Position numbers and translations under genes: made by a program
Shown: in pieces, positions 24,966 to 36,244 of the stretch
How positions within the stretch are numbered: the stretch's first letter is position 1
How the letters are laid out: the number at the start of each line of letters is the position of its first letter
Assembly (NCBI GenBank): GCA_019925095.2
Contig: CM034391.1
Coordinates: 4,429,051 to 4,493,050 of the forward strand
Reading direction: 5' to 3'
DNA length: 64,000 bases
From: Dendrolimus kikuchii
Lineage: Eukaryota > Arthropoda > Insecta > Lepidoptera > Lasiocampidae
Notes under the pieces: generated by a model
Told to the model about the DNA's origin: nothing
What the model saw: only the letters and a program-made list of their open reading frames with translations
Database searches by the model: none

Positions 24966-26172
24966 ATGTCAAAAGCTTGTATTTAAATACCTTTTTAAAA
25001 AAAGCTTATTAATTCTCCAATCGACTGGATTCCTCGAGCTCTGATTTCGATTAAGACCTCTACCACCTTCCTGCCTCGCTAAGAAGTGCCTTTTCTGGAA
25101 ATATTTTGCCCGCTAATTTTACACATTAAACAAATAGCATGCATATAACGACGATGAATGTGATATTTCAAATAAAATAATCATACTGACAAATTTGTGG
25201 TTAGGTGTGTACAGTCGCGGAATGAAAATGTTCCTCACTTTAAAGTCGACTTTTATTTGTACATGTACAAGAAACAATACTGCCAACATTTTTTTTTTTA
25301 TTATTGTGAACAACCAACAAGTCTTACACTAAGTTCTTAGTCTAAGTGCAGACTTAACTATGCTCTGTCACATCGTGCTGAAAACATATTTTAATAAGTG
25401 TTACGTTTATAAAATATAGAAACGTGAAAAAAGATAAATATAATGTTGACAATGACAAATGCTAAGATTAACAATAAGAAACAAAGAAGATATACTCACT
25501 AAGCTTAACATAAATATAAAAACCAATAAAAAGGTTTAACATGTCTAAACAATCTTCTTAGACAAGATAGAAAATCAAATAACTTTGATCTGAGTAATTT
25601 TGAACTTTATTGTCATATAGTTAAACATAATTTTCTGTGGAACAATCTGTGGTTTAGTTTGAAAAGGTAACATGTGCTCGCGGAACGTTAAATAAATCAA
25701 TTTGAAAACGGGCGAACTTCTTCATACCACGACTGTACTATAAAACAGAATTGTGATATCAACCTTTCCAAAATAGAACAGAATTTATCTATAAAATCAT
25801 CTAATATGATCACAAAGGACAAGGGAATGGAATGGCCATTCTAAATCCACACAATCCCATAAATTAACTTAGTTACTTATTCTGAAACTAGAACAAATTC
25901 AAATACAACAAGACAGCAAATATAAATCTGCTGAAAGATTAATGAACACAACAGCCTTACCACCATATATAGCACTAGCTGTTACCGGCGAGTTTGTCAG
26001 CATTGATTTTTTACCATATCGTATCTAGAGTTGCCATCTTTTCTTGAAGATAATATAGTATATTTGTTTCTAAGTTGTAAAACTTTTGGGGCTACTTTTG
26101 GAAAATGTAGGCGTACTAAGTGTACACATTTATTTTCAATTATTTATAATATATTTTATTTATTTCATTATT
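24966..26172. other. AT-rich DNA, no gene seen
   Basis: Nothing beyond short chance frames and A/T runs was recognised in these 1.2 kb. Confidence 0.35.
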
Positions 26173-26326
26173 GTCAGGAGCCTTAAGAACAGAAGAGCGT
26201 GCATGACAAGAGTTATGAATGTCAAAGAAGCAAGTGAGGTGTGTAAGAATAAGCCTAAATGGCGCTCTGTTGTTCGTGCCTACTCCGCAAGGGAACTGGC
26301 GTGAAGTTATGTATGTATGTATGTAT
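26173..26326 (+). mobile_element. LINE-E, 3' end with intact C-terminal frame
   Basis: The plus frame reads SLKNRRACMTRVMNVKEASE and VCKNKPKWRSVVRAYS before TGA, followed by (TATG)n. This is the C-terminus of a LINE ORF2. The 5' side is truncated at about 26173. It is the same family as 27.5, 30.9, 36.8 and 57.6 kb. Confidence 0.85.
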
Positions 26327-26384
26327 ATTTCATTATTGAATTTTCCATGTGTATTTATTGTATTGTTCTAGTTTGACGACGTCT

Positions 26385-26489
26385 GTGGTTAGTGAGCTAA
26401 GCTTTTTCCAGCTTACCTGACTGCAACGCAGAAGCTCCGGATGGATAGTTGCCATAGTAAATTTCGGGAGCAAATTTTCTCCTTTATTT
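26385..26489 (+). mobile_element. SINE-C, left half, interrupted
   Basis: The tRNA-like head (TGACTGCAACGCAGAAGCTC) with a damaged B-box region leads to CATAGTAAATTTCGGGAGCAA and TTTTCTCCTTTATTT. The right half continues at 26645 after an insertion. Confidence 0.8.
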
Positions 26490-26644
26490 TTTTTTGGCGC
26501 TCTGTTGTTCGTGCCTTCCCCGCAAGGGAACTGGCGTGAAGTTATGTATTTTTTTTTGTTGTAGACCCGGGCTTCTCTGTCATTGTCCAAGGCAGAGATT
26601 TTCGTTATCTTTTCATTATTTTGTCATTTAATTTCTATTTTATG
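26490..26644 (+). mobile_element. 155-bp insert within SINE-C carrying a LINE-E 3' piece
   Basis: TCTCCTTTATTT occurs at 26478-26489 and at 26645-26656, so the insert has a 12-bp target duplication. The insert holds the LINE-E end (GGCGCTCTGTTGTTCGTGCC to GAAGTTATGTA), a T9 run and about 80 bp of unrecognised sequence, so it is composite or carries transduced DNA. Confidence 0.8.
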
Positions 26645-26780
26645 TCTCCTTTATTTACTATGGTCTGGGTGTCTGGGATTGGCCCCAAAGCAGTCCGTTG
26701 TAAATTACCCATAACACAAGCGAATATGCTTAATTTGGGGATATATAATGTGTGTGTTGTCTGCTGATTATTATTATTAT
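26645..26780 (+). mobile_element. SINE-C, right half
   Basis: ACTATGGTCTGGGTGTCTGG, CCCCAAAGCAGTCCGTTGTA and TTACCCATAACACAAGC continue the SINE-C body in the correct register after the insert. Confidence 0.85.
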
Positions 26781-26910
26781 AACTACTTCTTGCTTTGACC
26801 AGCAAAGACATCTGAAAAATGCGCGACTATTATATCAGCGATGAAAATATAGTACAATTGGTTAAAATATAGCATATATATTAGAGTACGGTTGGCAACC
26901 CCAATCGTAT

Positions 26911-27056
26911 TCCCAAATCTAAGTAAGTTACGCTTATGTTAAGTGTAATATACTCCTACAACGGACCACTTTGAGGCCGATTCCAGACACCCAGACCATA
27001 GTAAACAACGGAAAATTCGTTTACAAAATTTACCATGCCAAGAATCGAACTTCAAT
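26911..27056 (-). mobile_element. SINE-C, partial
   Basis: Reverse-oriented: TAAGTTACGCTTATGTTAAG, ACCCAGACCATAGTAAACAA, TTTACCATGCCAAGAATCGA. The tRNA-like head stops just inside the B box. Confidence 0.85.
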
Positions 27057-27518
27057 ATTATTTCCGAAATAAACAGTAGACTATCCTTCCCCAGGATTCA
27101 ATATACTCCTTAGCCAAATGTCATTAAGTTCTGCTTACCTAAGTAACGGACGAACTGACTTTCGCATGAATAAAATTAGCACGAGTTAATCAGTAAGTTT
27201 TGTGGACCCGCAAAAATCACCTTGTCCATAAATAAGCATATAATAACAGTATTCTGAGAACATCTGTCGAATTATACAAACCAAGACGATCACAAAAGAT
27301 TTCGAGGGTCTGCAAAAAAATTTTTGAACAAAAAGTCGGTCCGTGCCGGGCTTAAGGCCAAATTGGGCTGATGGAATGCATCTGCTAAAATGTTGATACT
27401 ATAGGAACTTATTATGCAATCATATTCGTGATTCATATATTTAAATGTCCGCTATACACGACGAAACTCAATGATTCAAATCCTGATCGAAAATGCAAGC
27501 ACCATTTAGATATTTTTA
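27057..27518. other. AT-rich DNA, no gene seen
   Basis: No exon or recognised repeat. A GCCGGGCTTAAGGCCAAATT word near 27345 recalls the GGCTTAAAGGCC block of Rep-H, but the similarity is too short to call. Confidence 0.3.
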
Positions 27519-27722
27519 CATACATACATACATAACTTCACGCCAGTTCCCTTGCGGGGTAGGCACGAACAACAAATTCTTACACACCTCACTTGCTTCT
27601 TTGACATTCATAACTCTTGTCATGCAAGCTCGTCTGTTCTTAAGGCTCCTGACATCACCTTCTGCTAGTACACGATCAATTTGATCATGGAAGGTGTGTC
27701 GTGGCCTTCCACGACTTCTTGA
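27519..27722 (-). mobile_element. LINE-E, 3' end
   Basis: The minus frame encodes SRGRPRHTFHDQIDRVLAEG and then the SLKNRRACMTRVMNVKEASE block, followed towards low coordinates by the (TATG)n tail. A stretch present in other copies (KPKWRS) is missing, an in-frame deletion of about 24 bp. Flanks GATATTTTT and GACATTTTT could be a mutated target duplication. Confidence 0.88.
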
Positions 27723-27737
27723 CATTTTTCTAACCCA

Positions 27738-27895
27738 ATATACATATTGTTACAATTATCACATACTGACGGTGAAAGAAAAGGTTGTGATGAAACCTGT
27801 ATGTCAAGATAACCGATGTGTCAAACTCGCCAAGCCCCCTTGATCGAGCGTGGTCGGTATAGTCAGTTCCCTAAAGAAGTTGGGATACCCTAACC
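27738..27895 (+). mobile_element. SINE-D, right part, diverged
   Basis: Shares with the complete SINE-D copies the CATATTGTTACAATTA block, TAACCGATGTGTCAAAC, GCCAAGCCCCCTTG and GTATAGTCAGTTCCC. The tRNA head is missing. It begins just after the LINE-E copy. Confidence 0.8.
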
Positions 27896-28280
27896 TCAGA
27901 AATGCGACAATTATGAGCTGTTCTGAAATTTTTAATTGAATTCTTTTTTGAAACAAAAGTACTATATTATTGTAACCGATATTTGGACTTAAGTATATTT
28001 TTTGTTGGAAAAGGAAGTTTAAAATATTATTTTGTTTTCAGAATTTCTGTTTTAGTTAGATTAGACCCTACTGAATCAAAAACTGAAAGTCTTAAAACCA
28101 AATAATTGTTTAAAATACATTTTACAAGAAAAAATATATTTCGCTCCAAATGTCGCTTACGATAAAATGGTGGTAAAGGTTCGCTGTGTCCTTACCGAGT
28201 TTTCTTAACATTCGTTCACACGTTTTATCCTGAAAAGCCACAAAGACACAGAGTCATGTATTTTCTCATCTTATACTAAT

Positions 28281-28672
28281 ACTAGCTATCCCGGCAGACG
28301 TTGTTCTGCCCTGAAGAAATAAAACTTAGAACCCGATTGCAGCGCAACCTACCGGGTCCAATTTTGAATCTAAACCATCCTCGAATCCACTTGAACACAC
28401 ACAAAAAATTCATTCAAATCGGTCCAGCCTTTAGGAGGAGTTCACTGTCAACACTCGTACGGAAGAATTATATATATAAAGATATAAAGCTGACAAGTTT
28501 GTTTGTTTGTTTGCTTAAACACGCTATTCTCAAGAACTACTGGTCTGATTTGAAAAATTATTTCCGTGTTAGATACCCCATTTATCGAGGAAGGCTATAG
28601 GCTATCATCACGCTAAGACCAAACTTTTTTTTTTACTATTCCACGCGGACGAAGTCGCGGGCAGAAGCTAAT
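28281..28672 (+). repeat. Interspersed repeat bounded by ACTAGCT and AGCTAAT
   Basis: Begins ACTAGCTATCCCGGCAGACG and ends GAAGTCGCGGGCAGAAGCTA. A junction near 28465-28480 (TATATATAAAGATATAAAGC) divides it into a left part (CCGGGTCCAATTTTGAATCT) and a right part (TTCTCAAGAACTACTGGTCT, TAGATACCCCATTTATC), so it may be two joined units. The look is that of widespread lepidopteran RTE-associated repeats, stated from general recall only. Confidence 0.65.
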
Positions 28673-29397
28673 TATAATATTGATATGGATAATATATATA
28701 GTACAAACACGTTTCTTTAACTATCTCCAAAAAAAAAATATCTTTCAAGTTGCGTAGGTGTAAATGCATGGGGTCTTAAATCTGAATGGGCCGATGCAAA
28801 TACTACACACAAGGTAGTGTTTATACCAGACGCAGAGAGCGAAGATTGTATCTGGTAATTTATTGCATAATGTCATGGTTCAATACCTTTTGGCTTATTA
28901 TTATTCATTGGCCATATGTAGGAAACCTTTGGTCGCTCCGAGCTATACGTTTGATAATGGCTGCCCGCTGTACGGATATAAAAGGTAATGTAAGATATGT
29001 ATATGGAAGAACAGGTTCTGAATTCTGTTGCTAAGGCGCTTGATTACAATTTTATTTCACGTAGAGTTTTCTTTTTGCGACAGAAGGTAAAAAATTCAAA
29101 AAAGGTCTATCACATATTTCATTAATACTTAGTTATTAAATTACAAAAGTGATAGTTGAGCTATGAAGAAGATATGCAGGGATAGTTTTGTAAACAAATA
29201 TGTAGGCGAAAAAAACATGGATGTATGTAATGGAATCGCAGTCGTATATGACTATTTATCTATCACTGCAGAAAAAAAAACATTTTGGTTAATTTTACAA
29301 AAGCATCGAATTTAAGGTATAGACGACTTTTATTGAGCTACTTAACTACTACACTGCAGCGGCACACTTTTTGGCATTACGACATTTTATTGTAGTG
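28673..29397. other. No gene seen
   Basis: AT-rich sequence with an 82-codon plus frame (28786-29034) lacking any motif or splice support. No shared repeat. Confidence 0.3.
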
Positions 29398-29470
29398 ACT
29401 TTTATTTACTCTGGTCTGAGTGTCTGAGATCAGCCCCAAAATTATACGTTGTATAAATTGCCGATAAACC
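29398..29470 (+). mobile_element. SINE-C body fragment
   Basis: TTTACTCTGGTCTGAGTGTC, AGCCCCAAAATTATACGTTG and TTGCCGATAAACC follow the body of SINE-C with mutations. Confidence 0.75.
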
Positions 29471-29519
29471 AAATATGAACTACGCAATATAATATTTACT
29501 CTGCGTACCTCCTACAATG

Positions 29520-29745
29520 ATCATAATAATTGGCAGACATACGTATTCTATGGCCCTTAATTAAGCAAGTTACGCTTGTGTTCTGGGGAATATACAACTG
29601 ACTACTCTGTGGCCGATCCCAGGCACCCAGACCATAGTAAATAACAGAGAAAATTCGTTCCCGAAATTTACCATGCCAGCAATCGAACCCGGAGCCTCTG
29701 TGTTGTAGTGAAATAAGCTGGTAAAGGCTTAACCCGCCCGACAAC
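29520..29745 (-). mobile_element. SINE-C, near-complete reversed copy
   Basis: On the minus strand the head GTCGGGCGGGTTAAGCC, then GGGTTCGATTGCTGGCATGG (B box with one change), then GTAAATTTCGGGAACGAATT and the body ending at GTATGTCTGCCAATTATTAT. It is one of the best-preserved copies. Confidence 0.9.
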
Positions 29746-29749
29746 AAAG

Positions 29750-30622
29750 GCCGTCATCTGATGGAAACTTGTTGCAGTTTTTCCTCTACGCTATATCGTG
29801 CGATACTGTAAGGGAATTATAAAATTTATTAAGCGGTATTTAGTAGACTCCGCTGACCCTGGACCATTTTCTATCAGATGAGCCATCTGCCTGTTTGTCT
29901 ACTTCAAGTTAAAAAACTTGAACATTCAAAGGGTCAAGTTAAATAAAAACTCTCAAGAGAAAACCATAAACTATACCCTCCATCTTTTTACTTTTTAATG
30001 GTTCCCGCAGGACACAAACCACTTGCCCAAAGAATTTCACGGTCGGAGACGATCTTTAGAGCTATTATCTCGACCGGTTAGTGTAGCCAGTGTGAGCTAA
30101 CAATAGCCTGCGCATACGCAGGTTTCCGTCTTTACAGATTTACTTTTAAAATTACTATAGTCATGTTAAAAATTCTCAGCTCTTCTAGAAATAATCAGCA
30201 ATTAAGTAAAGATAATATAGGAAAAGACAATTCTACGCAATAATGTCAATATTTAAAAAAAAATACATTTTACAAAAATATTTGTGTGGCGTAATTAAAC
30301 GTTTTGGCCGATTTGAAAGTTAGACAAAATCAATTAAGAAAATAAAATTCTAGAAACATCACAGATTTCTTTGGTGGAATCTTCAGGGGTGGACTTTGTG
30401 TATAATTCTAGTTAAAACAGAAGAATAATTGTTGGATATTGACCAGTTTCTTTAAAGTTTGATTTTGCAGTCACCATTTAATGCTATCCAAAGGATAAAA
30501 AATATAACAAACAATTTAAAATTTTTGTTAAAAATCTTGTCTAAATAAACAGTTATGTCTCAATTTTCTAGTCACTTAGGTTATGATGTAGTTAATAGAT
30601 AACTTTTTAAGGCAACAATATA
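29750..30622. other. No gene seen; weak Lep-A-like words near 29750-29910
   Basis: GCCGTCATCTGATGGAAAC and TCAGATGAGCCATCTGCCTG recall the Lep-A end but are inverted to each other and too worn to assign. The remainder is AT-rich. Confidence 0.3.
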
Positions 30623-30794
30623 GAGCCGATTTTTCAATCATCAGTTAAACGTTATCAGTCGAATACATTATAACCTGACTAAATTCAAAAGTGAAACAAT
30701 TCAACTGCCTTATTCGTGCAACTGTCATTTATAATTTTCCCATATTGTGTTTTATTCTATAGAATAACTTTTATCTGGTGATTTAAAAATCCCC
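30623..30794. mobile_element. MITE-P copy 1
   Basis: The left end GAGCCGATTTTTCAATCATC pairs imperfectly with the right end (reverse complement GGGGATTTTTAAATCACCAG). The inner AGTCGAATACATTATAACCT and GACTAAATTCAAAAGTGAAA match, in reverse, the right part of the element at 31500-31617. No coding capacity. Confidence 0.8.
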
Positions 30795-30876
30795 AAGAAT
30801 GATAACTGATAGGTAATTTAATAAAAAGGCGTTGGAGCCAGTGCCAACAAGAATATAATAGAATAATAACAATTAT

Positions 30877-31090
30877 AGAAGTCGTGGAAGGCCACGACAC
30901 ACCGTTCATGATCAAATTGATCGTGGACTAGCAGAAGGTGATGTCAGGAGCCTTAAGAACAGACGAGCGTGCATGACAAGAGTTATGAATGTCAAAGAAG
31001 CAAGTGAGGCGTGTAAGAATAAGCCTGAATGGCGCTCTGTTGTTCGTGCCTACCCCACAAGGGAACTGGCGTGAAGTTATGTATGTATGT
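30877..31090 (+). mobile_element. LINE-E, 214-bp 5'-truncated insertion with 12-bp target duplication
   Basis: AATAACAATTAT at 30865-30876 is repeated exactly at 31091-31102. Between them one uninterrupted frame runs from RSRGRPRHTVHDQID through SLKNRRACMTRVMNVKEASE to a TGA, followed by TATGTATGT. No stop or frameshift has accumulated, so the insertion is probably young. The protein is the extreme C-terminus of a LINE ORF2. Confidence 0.95.
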
Positions 31091-31478
31091 AATAACAATT
31101 ATGTATAATGAAAATAACAAGTTACACAAACTTGTTCGAGGAACAGCCAAAAAAGCCAAAAAAGTATGTTTATCTCTCTCTCTTGCTCAGTAAAAACATT
31201 CTTAAATACCATCTGTTTGATGTAATGTTTGATCTTTTGTGTAATAAATTATTAGATTTGATTTCTTTTTTATAAATTTTATTTCAGGATAACATGTCCC
31301 ATAGTCCTAATACATATTACATTATATAAATTATACAGAATTACATTAATACGTACAATTTTTAAAAGTAACACATACATATTTGCATTCACATATATAA
31401 CACAGGTTATGCTTTCATTATACTATTATCTGACGACTGATTTTACTTTTATCTGACGAATGCAAAATCGAACCTAAA

Positions 31479-31765
31479 ACCTGATTTATATTTGCATTAG
31501 AGCCTATTTTTCAATCAGTTGCATGTATAGAACAGGTGAACGGTTTCACTTTTGAATTTAGTCAGGTTATAATTTATTCGACTGATAACTTTCATCTGAT
31601 GATTGAAAAATCGCTCCTTAGTTAAATAGTCAACTAATTACTCAATCAACAACTTATTACTTAGCTGGAAATTTTCAGTCTAAAGCATTAAAAGGACTAA
31701 CTCAAAAGTATTGTAAGTTAATAAAGTACTTACTTAACTGTCTAGGTGCAAAGGTAAATCAGGCT
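31479..31765. mobile_element. MITE of the 6473 family, interrupted by MITE-P
   Basis: Left end CCTGATTTATATTTGCATTA and right end GGTAAATCAGGC match the inverted ends of the 6473-6903 element. The sequence TAGTTAAATAGTCAACTAAT after the insert continues the left arm in register. Confidence 0.8.
31500..31617. mobile_element. MITE-P copy 2, nested, TTA target duplication
   Basis: An 118-bp element with ends GAGCCTATTTTTCAATCAG and (reverse complement) GGAGCGATTTTTCAATCATC. TTA occurs at 31497-31499 and 31618-31620, and removing one TTA plus the element restores the arm of the outer MITE. A TTA duplication is typical of PIF/Harbinger elements. No transposase. Confidence 0.85.
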
Positions 31766-32155
31766 AAGTCTCATAAAATCAATAAAATATTTTAAAGTGT
31801 CAAGAAGCTATCTCTACTAAGGACAGCGCTGCTCAATAAAAAAAAAACGCGCTAATATAAAAATGCTTTATCTTATTTAGTATAGGAACACCAATGTGTA
31901 CACTTATAAAACCGAAAAGTAATAAAAAAAAGAGTTAATCTCAAGAGTGTGACTACCGACACGTAAATCCTTAAAGCTTTTTATCAAATATTTATTGAAT
32001 ATTGAACCTAATTCTTAAAGGAATAGAATTTCTTATAAATTGAGTAAATTCAGTAAAATTCACTCGATGCAACGAACACCATTATCGCATTGTGATATTT
32101 TGGATTTTTGGTTTATATTTTATGTTATAAAAACAATATGGACATTATTGAAGGC
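31766..32155. other. AT-rich DNA, no gene seen
   Basis: No feature supported apart from an A9 run near 31840. Confidence 0.3.
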
Positions 32156-32472
32156 TTTTTTTTTAATTGCAGGAGTTCAGCGGCCAAGCAGACGGCCCAC
32201 TTGATGGAAAGCGTTTACCATCGCCTATGAACATTTGCAACACCAAAGATGCTACAAATGCGCTGCTGCTCTCTTAAAGGAGACTGGAACCTGGTCACTA
32301 ATGCCGGAACACAACACAAGGTTGTTATGGCGGCATACTCTAGACCAGGGGTGGTCGCCATCCAGTCGAGCAAATACCCTACCACCTGGCTGTGGGTTGT
32401 TTAGTCGCCTCTTACGACAGGCCGCCCGGCCGCAGGAAATTGTATTCTTTCTCCGTTCCTGCACGGATAAAA
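32156..32472 (-). repeat. Lep-A repeat, full-length copy
   Basis: Begins with a T-run then AATTGCAGGAGTTCAG and ends TCCGTTCCTGCACGGATAAAA. All internal blocks are present. Just outside the right end ATTTAAGTTCCA occurs twice in 30 bp (32472-32500), a local duplication rather than a flanking pair. Confidence 0.92.
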
Positions 32473-33197
32473 TTTAAGTTCCAGGCATTTAAGTTCCATA
32501 TCAACTTAATGGTAAAATTTGCTCAATATTATAGAAAAAAAAACTGCGTTATTTTTCTTTTTGATTAATTCATTTTAGTGCTAAGAGAACGCTAACTGAC
32601 TGCTTGTAAAAATAAGTAGTGCCGACCTTTAAACACCGAGAGCCTTACTTATAAAAGTCTCGCTAAGAAATATTTAGCCACCTCTTAACTAAGAATCTCG
32701 TTTTCCTAAACAGTTCTTATAGTTTTTCCAATTATGAACTTGGAATTGGCCGTTATTAAAGAGACGTATAAATTATATAGAACTTAAAATTAAACATGGT
32801 TCTGACCAAAGTAATCAATTAAAGAATGAAAAATAAATACATATTGTAACTAAGAATAAAATATATTTTATAACCAATAAAAAAAAAAAAAAATAACGTT
32901 TCTTTACATTATCATATTAACATACATAAAATTTAAGTAATAATCTAAGCTTTTCTCAAGTTTAAAAATTTCAATATTAAATAGTTCAACTTAGATTAGT
33001 TTAAGTTAATACTTCTATCGAGCGTCACGAGACGCACACTTTTTTTTTTTTTTTTAAATAATGAAGATACTTTTTTATAAGCACTTGTTTACATTAGTCT
33101 AGGTCGCCACCAAACAGCTCATATTTGACCTAATGTCATACGCTTTACAGTATATTATGGAATACTTATCGAAATAATTAGAATTAAGTATTAAATG
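32473..33197. other. AT-rich DNA, no gene seen
   Basis: Includes a long A-run at 32880-32893 and a T-run at 33041-33055. No exon or repeat family recognised. Confidence 0.3.
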
Positions 33198-33435
33198 TAT
33201 ACAGATAAATAAAATGAAAGTGTCTGTTTGTAATATCAAAATAGCAGCTTTTTACTAAATGCATATGAAAGTATATACGGTATTTAAATCAAAATATGAA
33301 GTTTTAAATTTTTGTCTGTCTGTCTGGATGTTCCAGCTAATCTCTGAAACGACTGGACCGGTTTTTACGAGACTTTCACTAGCAGATAGTTATAAGGAAT
33401 AACTCGGGTTACTTTTTTGAAGTTCCGCAAAAAAA
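33198..33435 (-). repeat. Lep-B repeat, reversed copy
   Basis: Contains CAGATAAATAAAATGAAAGTGT, AGCAGCTTTTTACTAAATGC, TATATACGGTA and the TCTCTGAAACGACTGGACCG stretch in reverse order relative to the 56.7-kb copy. The head after AAGTTCCGC is lost. Confidence 0.85.
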
Positions 33436-33988
33436 GTTTAGTATAAAGTTGTTTTAACATAATTTAAGACCTACATTGTAGGAATCAAATGTGTTTTAGT
33501 AAATAACATAATATTTATTGGCCTGTCAATACTGTATAAACACTGTCAACCTGCTGTGATTCGAGTAATCTTCATTCTAAATTCAAATATAACAGTCCTC
33601 AAAGTTCTACGTGTTTCTTTATATAAACCCCGCAGCTAAATTAGATATCGTGTAATCTTGTCATGACAACTGTCAATTTACTATGACTTCGGCAGCGGCT
33701 TGATTACAAGTAGATGCTTTTATAATAAAGGATGCTTTCGGATGAGTAGAACGGAATCCATTAGTTTAATAGCACCCAATAGCAAGCTGCCTTGTTACGC
33801 TTGGGGACTAACGATAAAAAGTTGAGAATTGCTCGGTCTACCGAATTTTTGGATGGGTTCCTCCTAACAAGACTGTCATTAAAATTATAATATGTAAGAG
33901 TGGATAGCGCTGTCGTATTTAATTTTTGCAGGGCTGATATGTATATAAATAAACACTGTATGGATTGAAGCAATCTTTTTTAAAGCAG

Positions 33989-34023
33989 TACTAGCATTTG
34001 CCCGCGACTTTATCCACGTTGGA
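33989..34023 (+). repeat. Lep-B head only
   Basis: ACTAGCATTTGCCCGCGACT followed by TTATCCACGTTGGA matches the first 35 bases of Lep-B. The continuation is unrelated or too diverged. Confidence 0.6.
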
Positions 34024-34189
34024 CAGGTAACAAAGGTTACAGTTATTTAGCTGAATATAAAATCAAATAATATTTTCGTCAGGTTAATGGATTTTTTAGT
34101 ATGAAAATATATTAATCCCGGAAATTCGCGTAAAAGCTCGGGATAGGTAATAAGTAATGAATCACTCAAGCGGCGCAAATATGCAACCC

Positions 34190-34530
34190 TCAGTGAGAGT
34201 TATATGTTTGTGCCGTTTGCTGTCGAGACGCTCGAGACCGTGGGATCCTGAGGCCTCTACAAAAATTTATCAAAACGACTCATTAACTTTTCACGTGATC
34301 AGAGGGCTGGTGCTTACCTCGTGCAACAGATCAGTATGGCGATCCAGCGAGGAAACGTAGCCAGCCTTCTGGGCATCTTACCCATAGAAGACGGTAATCT
34401 AGGCTCAGTATTCTACTTACAGTCTTGAGGGATGGGTAGAATACAATACAAATAAGTTAAGTTTTATTTTATTGAATTCGATTATATGTAATTTTATAAT
34501 TATTTTGTGAATAAAATTTATGTATTTTAT
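34190..34530 (+). pseudogene. LINE-K, C-terminal relic with 3' tail
   Basis: Translation in shifting frames gives pieces of the LINE-K C-terminus: GESYMFVPFAVETL-like, then a DQRAGAYL-like block and IQRGNVASLLGILPI-like (34345-34385), followed by an AT-rich 3' region. The plus frames are broken by frameshifts and stops. The order matches the copy at 38751-39500. About 100 residues of C-terminus are represented. Confidence 0.75.
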
Positions 34531-35749
34531 AGTAATGTTACTAAAGGCATACATATCACTGCACAGCACAATTGGTTTACTAAAGATTGTATCGACCAGT
34601 GAAAATTTTGTATCGGCTTCAATTTTTTTTCGCCTTGGCCACTTTAAACTTCTCCCAAGAAAATTCCCGTAGCAATCTCGGTATATAAAGTATTATAAAT
34701 TTTAAGTCTGGCAATTTACTATTGATCAGCAAAAACCTCGTCGAAGTCAAAAAAATATAAGAAACAAAAAGCTACACTTTACAACTTAATTACGACTTTT
34801 CTATTATACATCAATCTTTAGATCACGTGACTGATATTTAAGAAAAAAAGCGTTGACAAACATAACATTGTCATGTGTTCCGTTTCTAAAGAAATAAGCT
34901 AGTTATGGTGTTTTAATTTCATATACATTTTTTTGATACTGTTACAAAGTTCGTTCGTCAGTATTATGAAACTTCAAATTGACACTTAGAACAACTATAG
35001 TTTAGTCTCGTATATTGACGACAAAATATGTATTTGATAATGTGAAAGAGAAAATTAAAAACGATTTATTGTCTCACGTCGCCGTCGCTTTATGCAAGAA
35101 AATTATTTAAATTTAACTATTGGTGTAGCAATCATTTGACTAAATTCTGCACATTACTGCTTTCTTCCAATGAAGCAAAAGAAGATAATAATTTTACTGC
35201 TAATAAAAAGTTAGAAAAGATTGGTCATCGATAAGCATCTCCAAGTTTTGAATTACTGGAAAAGGCAATGATGCCTGGAGAAGTGAGTAAATTTTTTTAT
35301 TAGCTACAGGACTGATTGAAACAACATCTAAAATGGTATAAGTTACACTGTTTAAGCCTTATTAAATCAAGGTTCATAATCGTCAATTGTGAACAAAGTA
35401 CATTGGATCAAAACATAATACTTATTTTGCAGTTTCTATATAATAATATCAATTTGTAATAAGACCATCCCATCGTTTACACAACTCTTGGTCAAATCTG
35501 TCAAGTAATGCAACTAAAATAAAACTTTCCCCATTGAACCCTAAAACTCTGTTTAACTTAGTTGAAGATAATGGCGTTGTTCCTCAAATAGTATTCGGCT
35601 GAGACAAGCGCCGACCGTGAGAAACGGAATGATCATTTCGGCAATTGTTCTCGATCGAGGTGTGAGATTGTTAACTCATTGCGCCTTCGAGAATTTTGGG
35701 CTCGTTGAGTGTCTCCGCTTAGGAGTGGATATTCACTGGCCATGATTAA
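34531..35749. other. No supported gene; GC-richer patch at 35580-35740
   Basis: A stop-free stretch of about 76 codons without ATG (35003-35232) and a GC-richer patch at 35580-35740 were inspected. Neither has paired splice sites or a recognised motif. The patch directly precedes the LTR and could be another repeat. Confidence 0.3.
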
Positions 35750-36244
35750 TGTTGCGGACAGAAGCACCCCCCGGAAATCCCGTACCCCCACGCCCCGCTT
35801 ACCGCGAATATGTAGCTCGCTCCGTTAGCTGCTAAGCGTCTGCAATTTTGTAGTACCTTAGTAAGCACGGGACAAGCCTCCGGTATCTATCGTTCAGTCA
35901 ATTATACACATATAAGGTAGACTAAGAAGACCAGGACGATCAAGGAACATTCGGAAGACTCTACAGCCAACGGACTCTCAGCATGACTACATGGATCTTG
36001 TGGACTACCAGTGATTGTGATTAGTACCACTCGTATTGATCGGTGTAATCGATACAATTAGTTCTATCTACGTTCAGTGTAACGTCCGGAGCTAGTGCTA
36101 AGTTGTGTTGGTTAACCTCGAACGTGCCGTTTGATACAGTTGTGCTGATCGCACCTGTTGCTTTTGTAGCGCCTATAAATAAATTCAGTCAAATTGCTAA
36201 GAGGTTTCTCATTTAGGGCGACGCCTGCGCCCGCACGCCCAACA
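35750..36244 (+). mobile_element. Solo LTR (Gypsy-like), 495 bp
   Basis: Starts TGTTGCGGACAGAAGCACCC and ends GCACGCCCAACA, so the termini are TGTTG...CAACA. Flanks ATTAA (35745-35749) and ATTAC (36245-36249) form an imperfect 5-bp duplication. Inside are a TATA-like TATAAGG at 35911 and an AATAAA at about 36178, in the right order for a promoter and polyadenylation signal. No gag or pol frames lie on either side, so it is a solo LTR left by recombination. The related start at 24050 supports a repeated family. Confidence 0.7.

Noticed and set aside
35003..35232. 76-codon stop-free stretch on the plus strand
   Set aside because: No ATG, no acceptor with a pyrimidine tract, and such runs are expected by chance in 64 kb.
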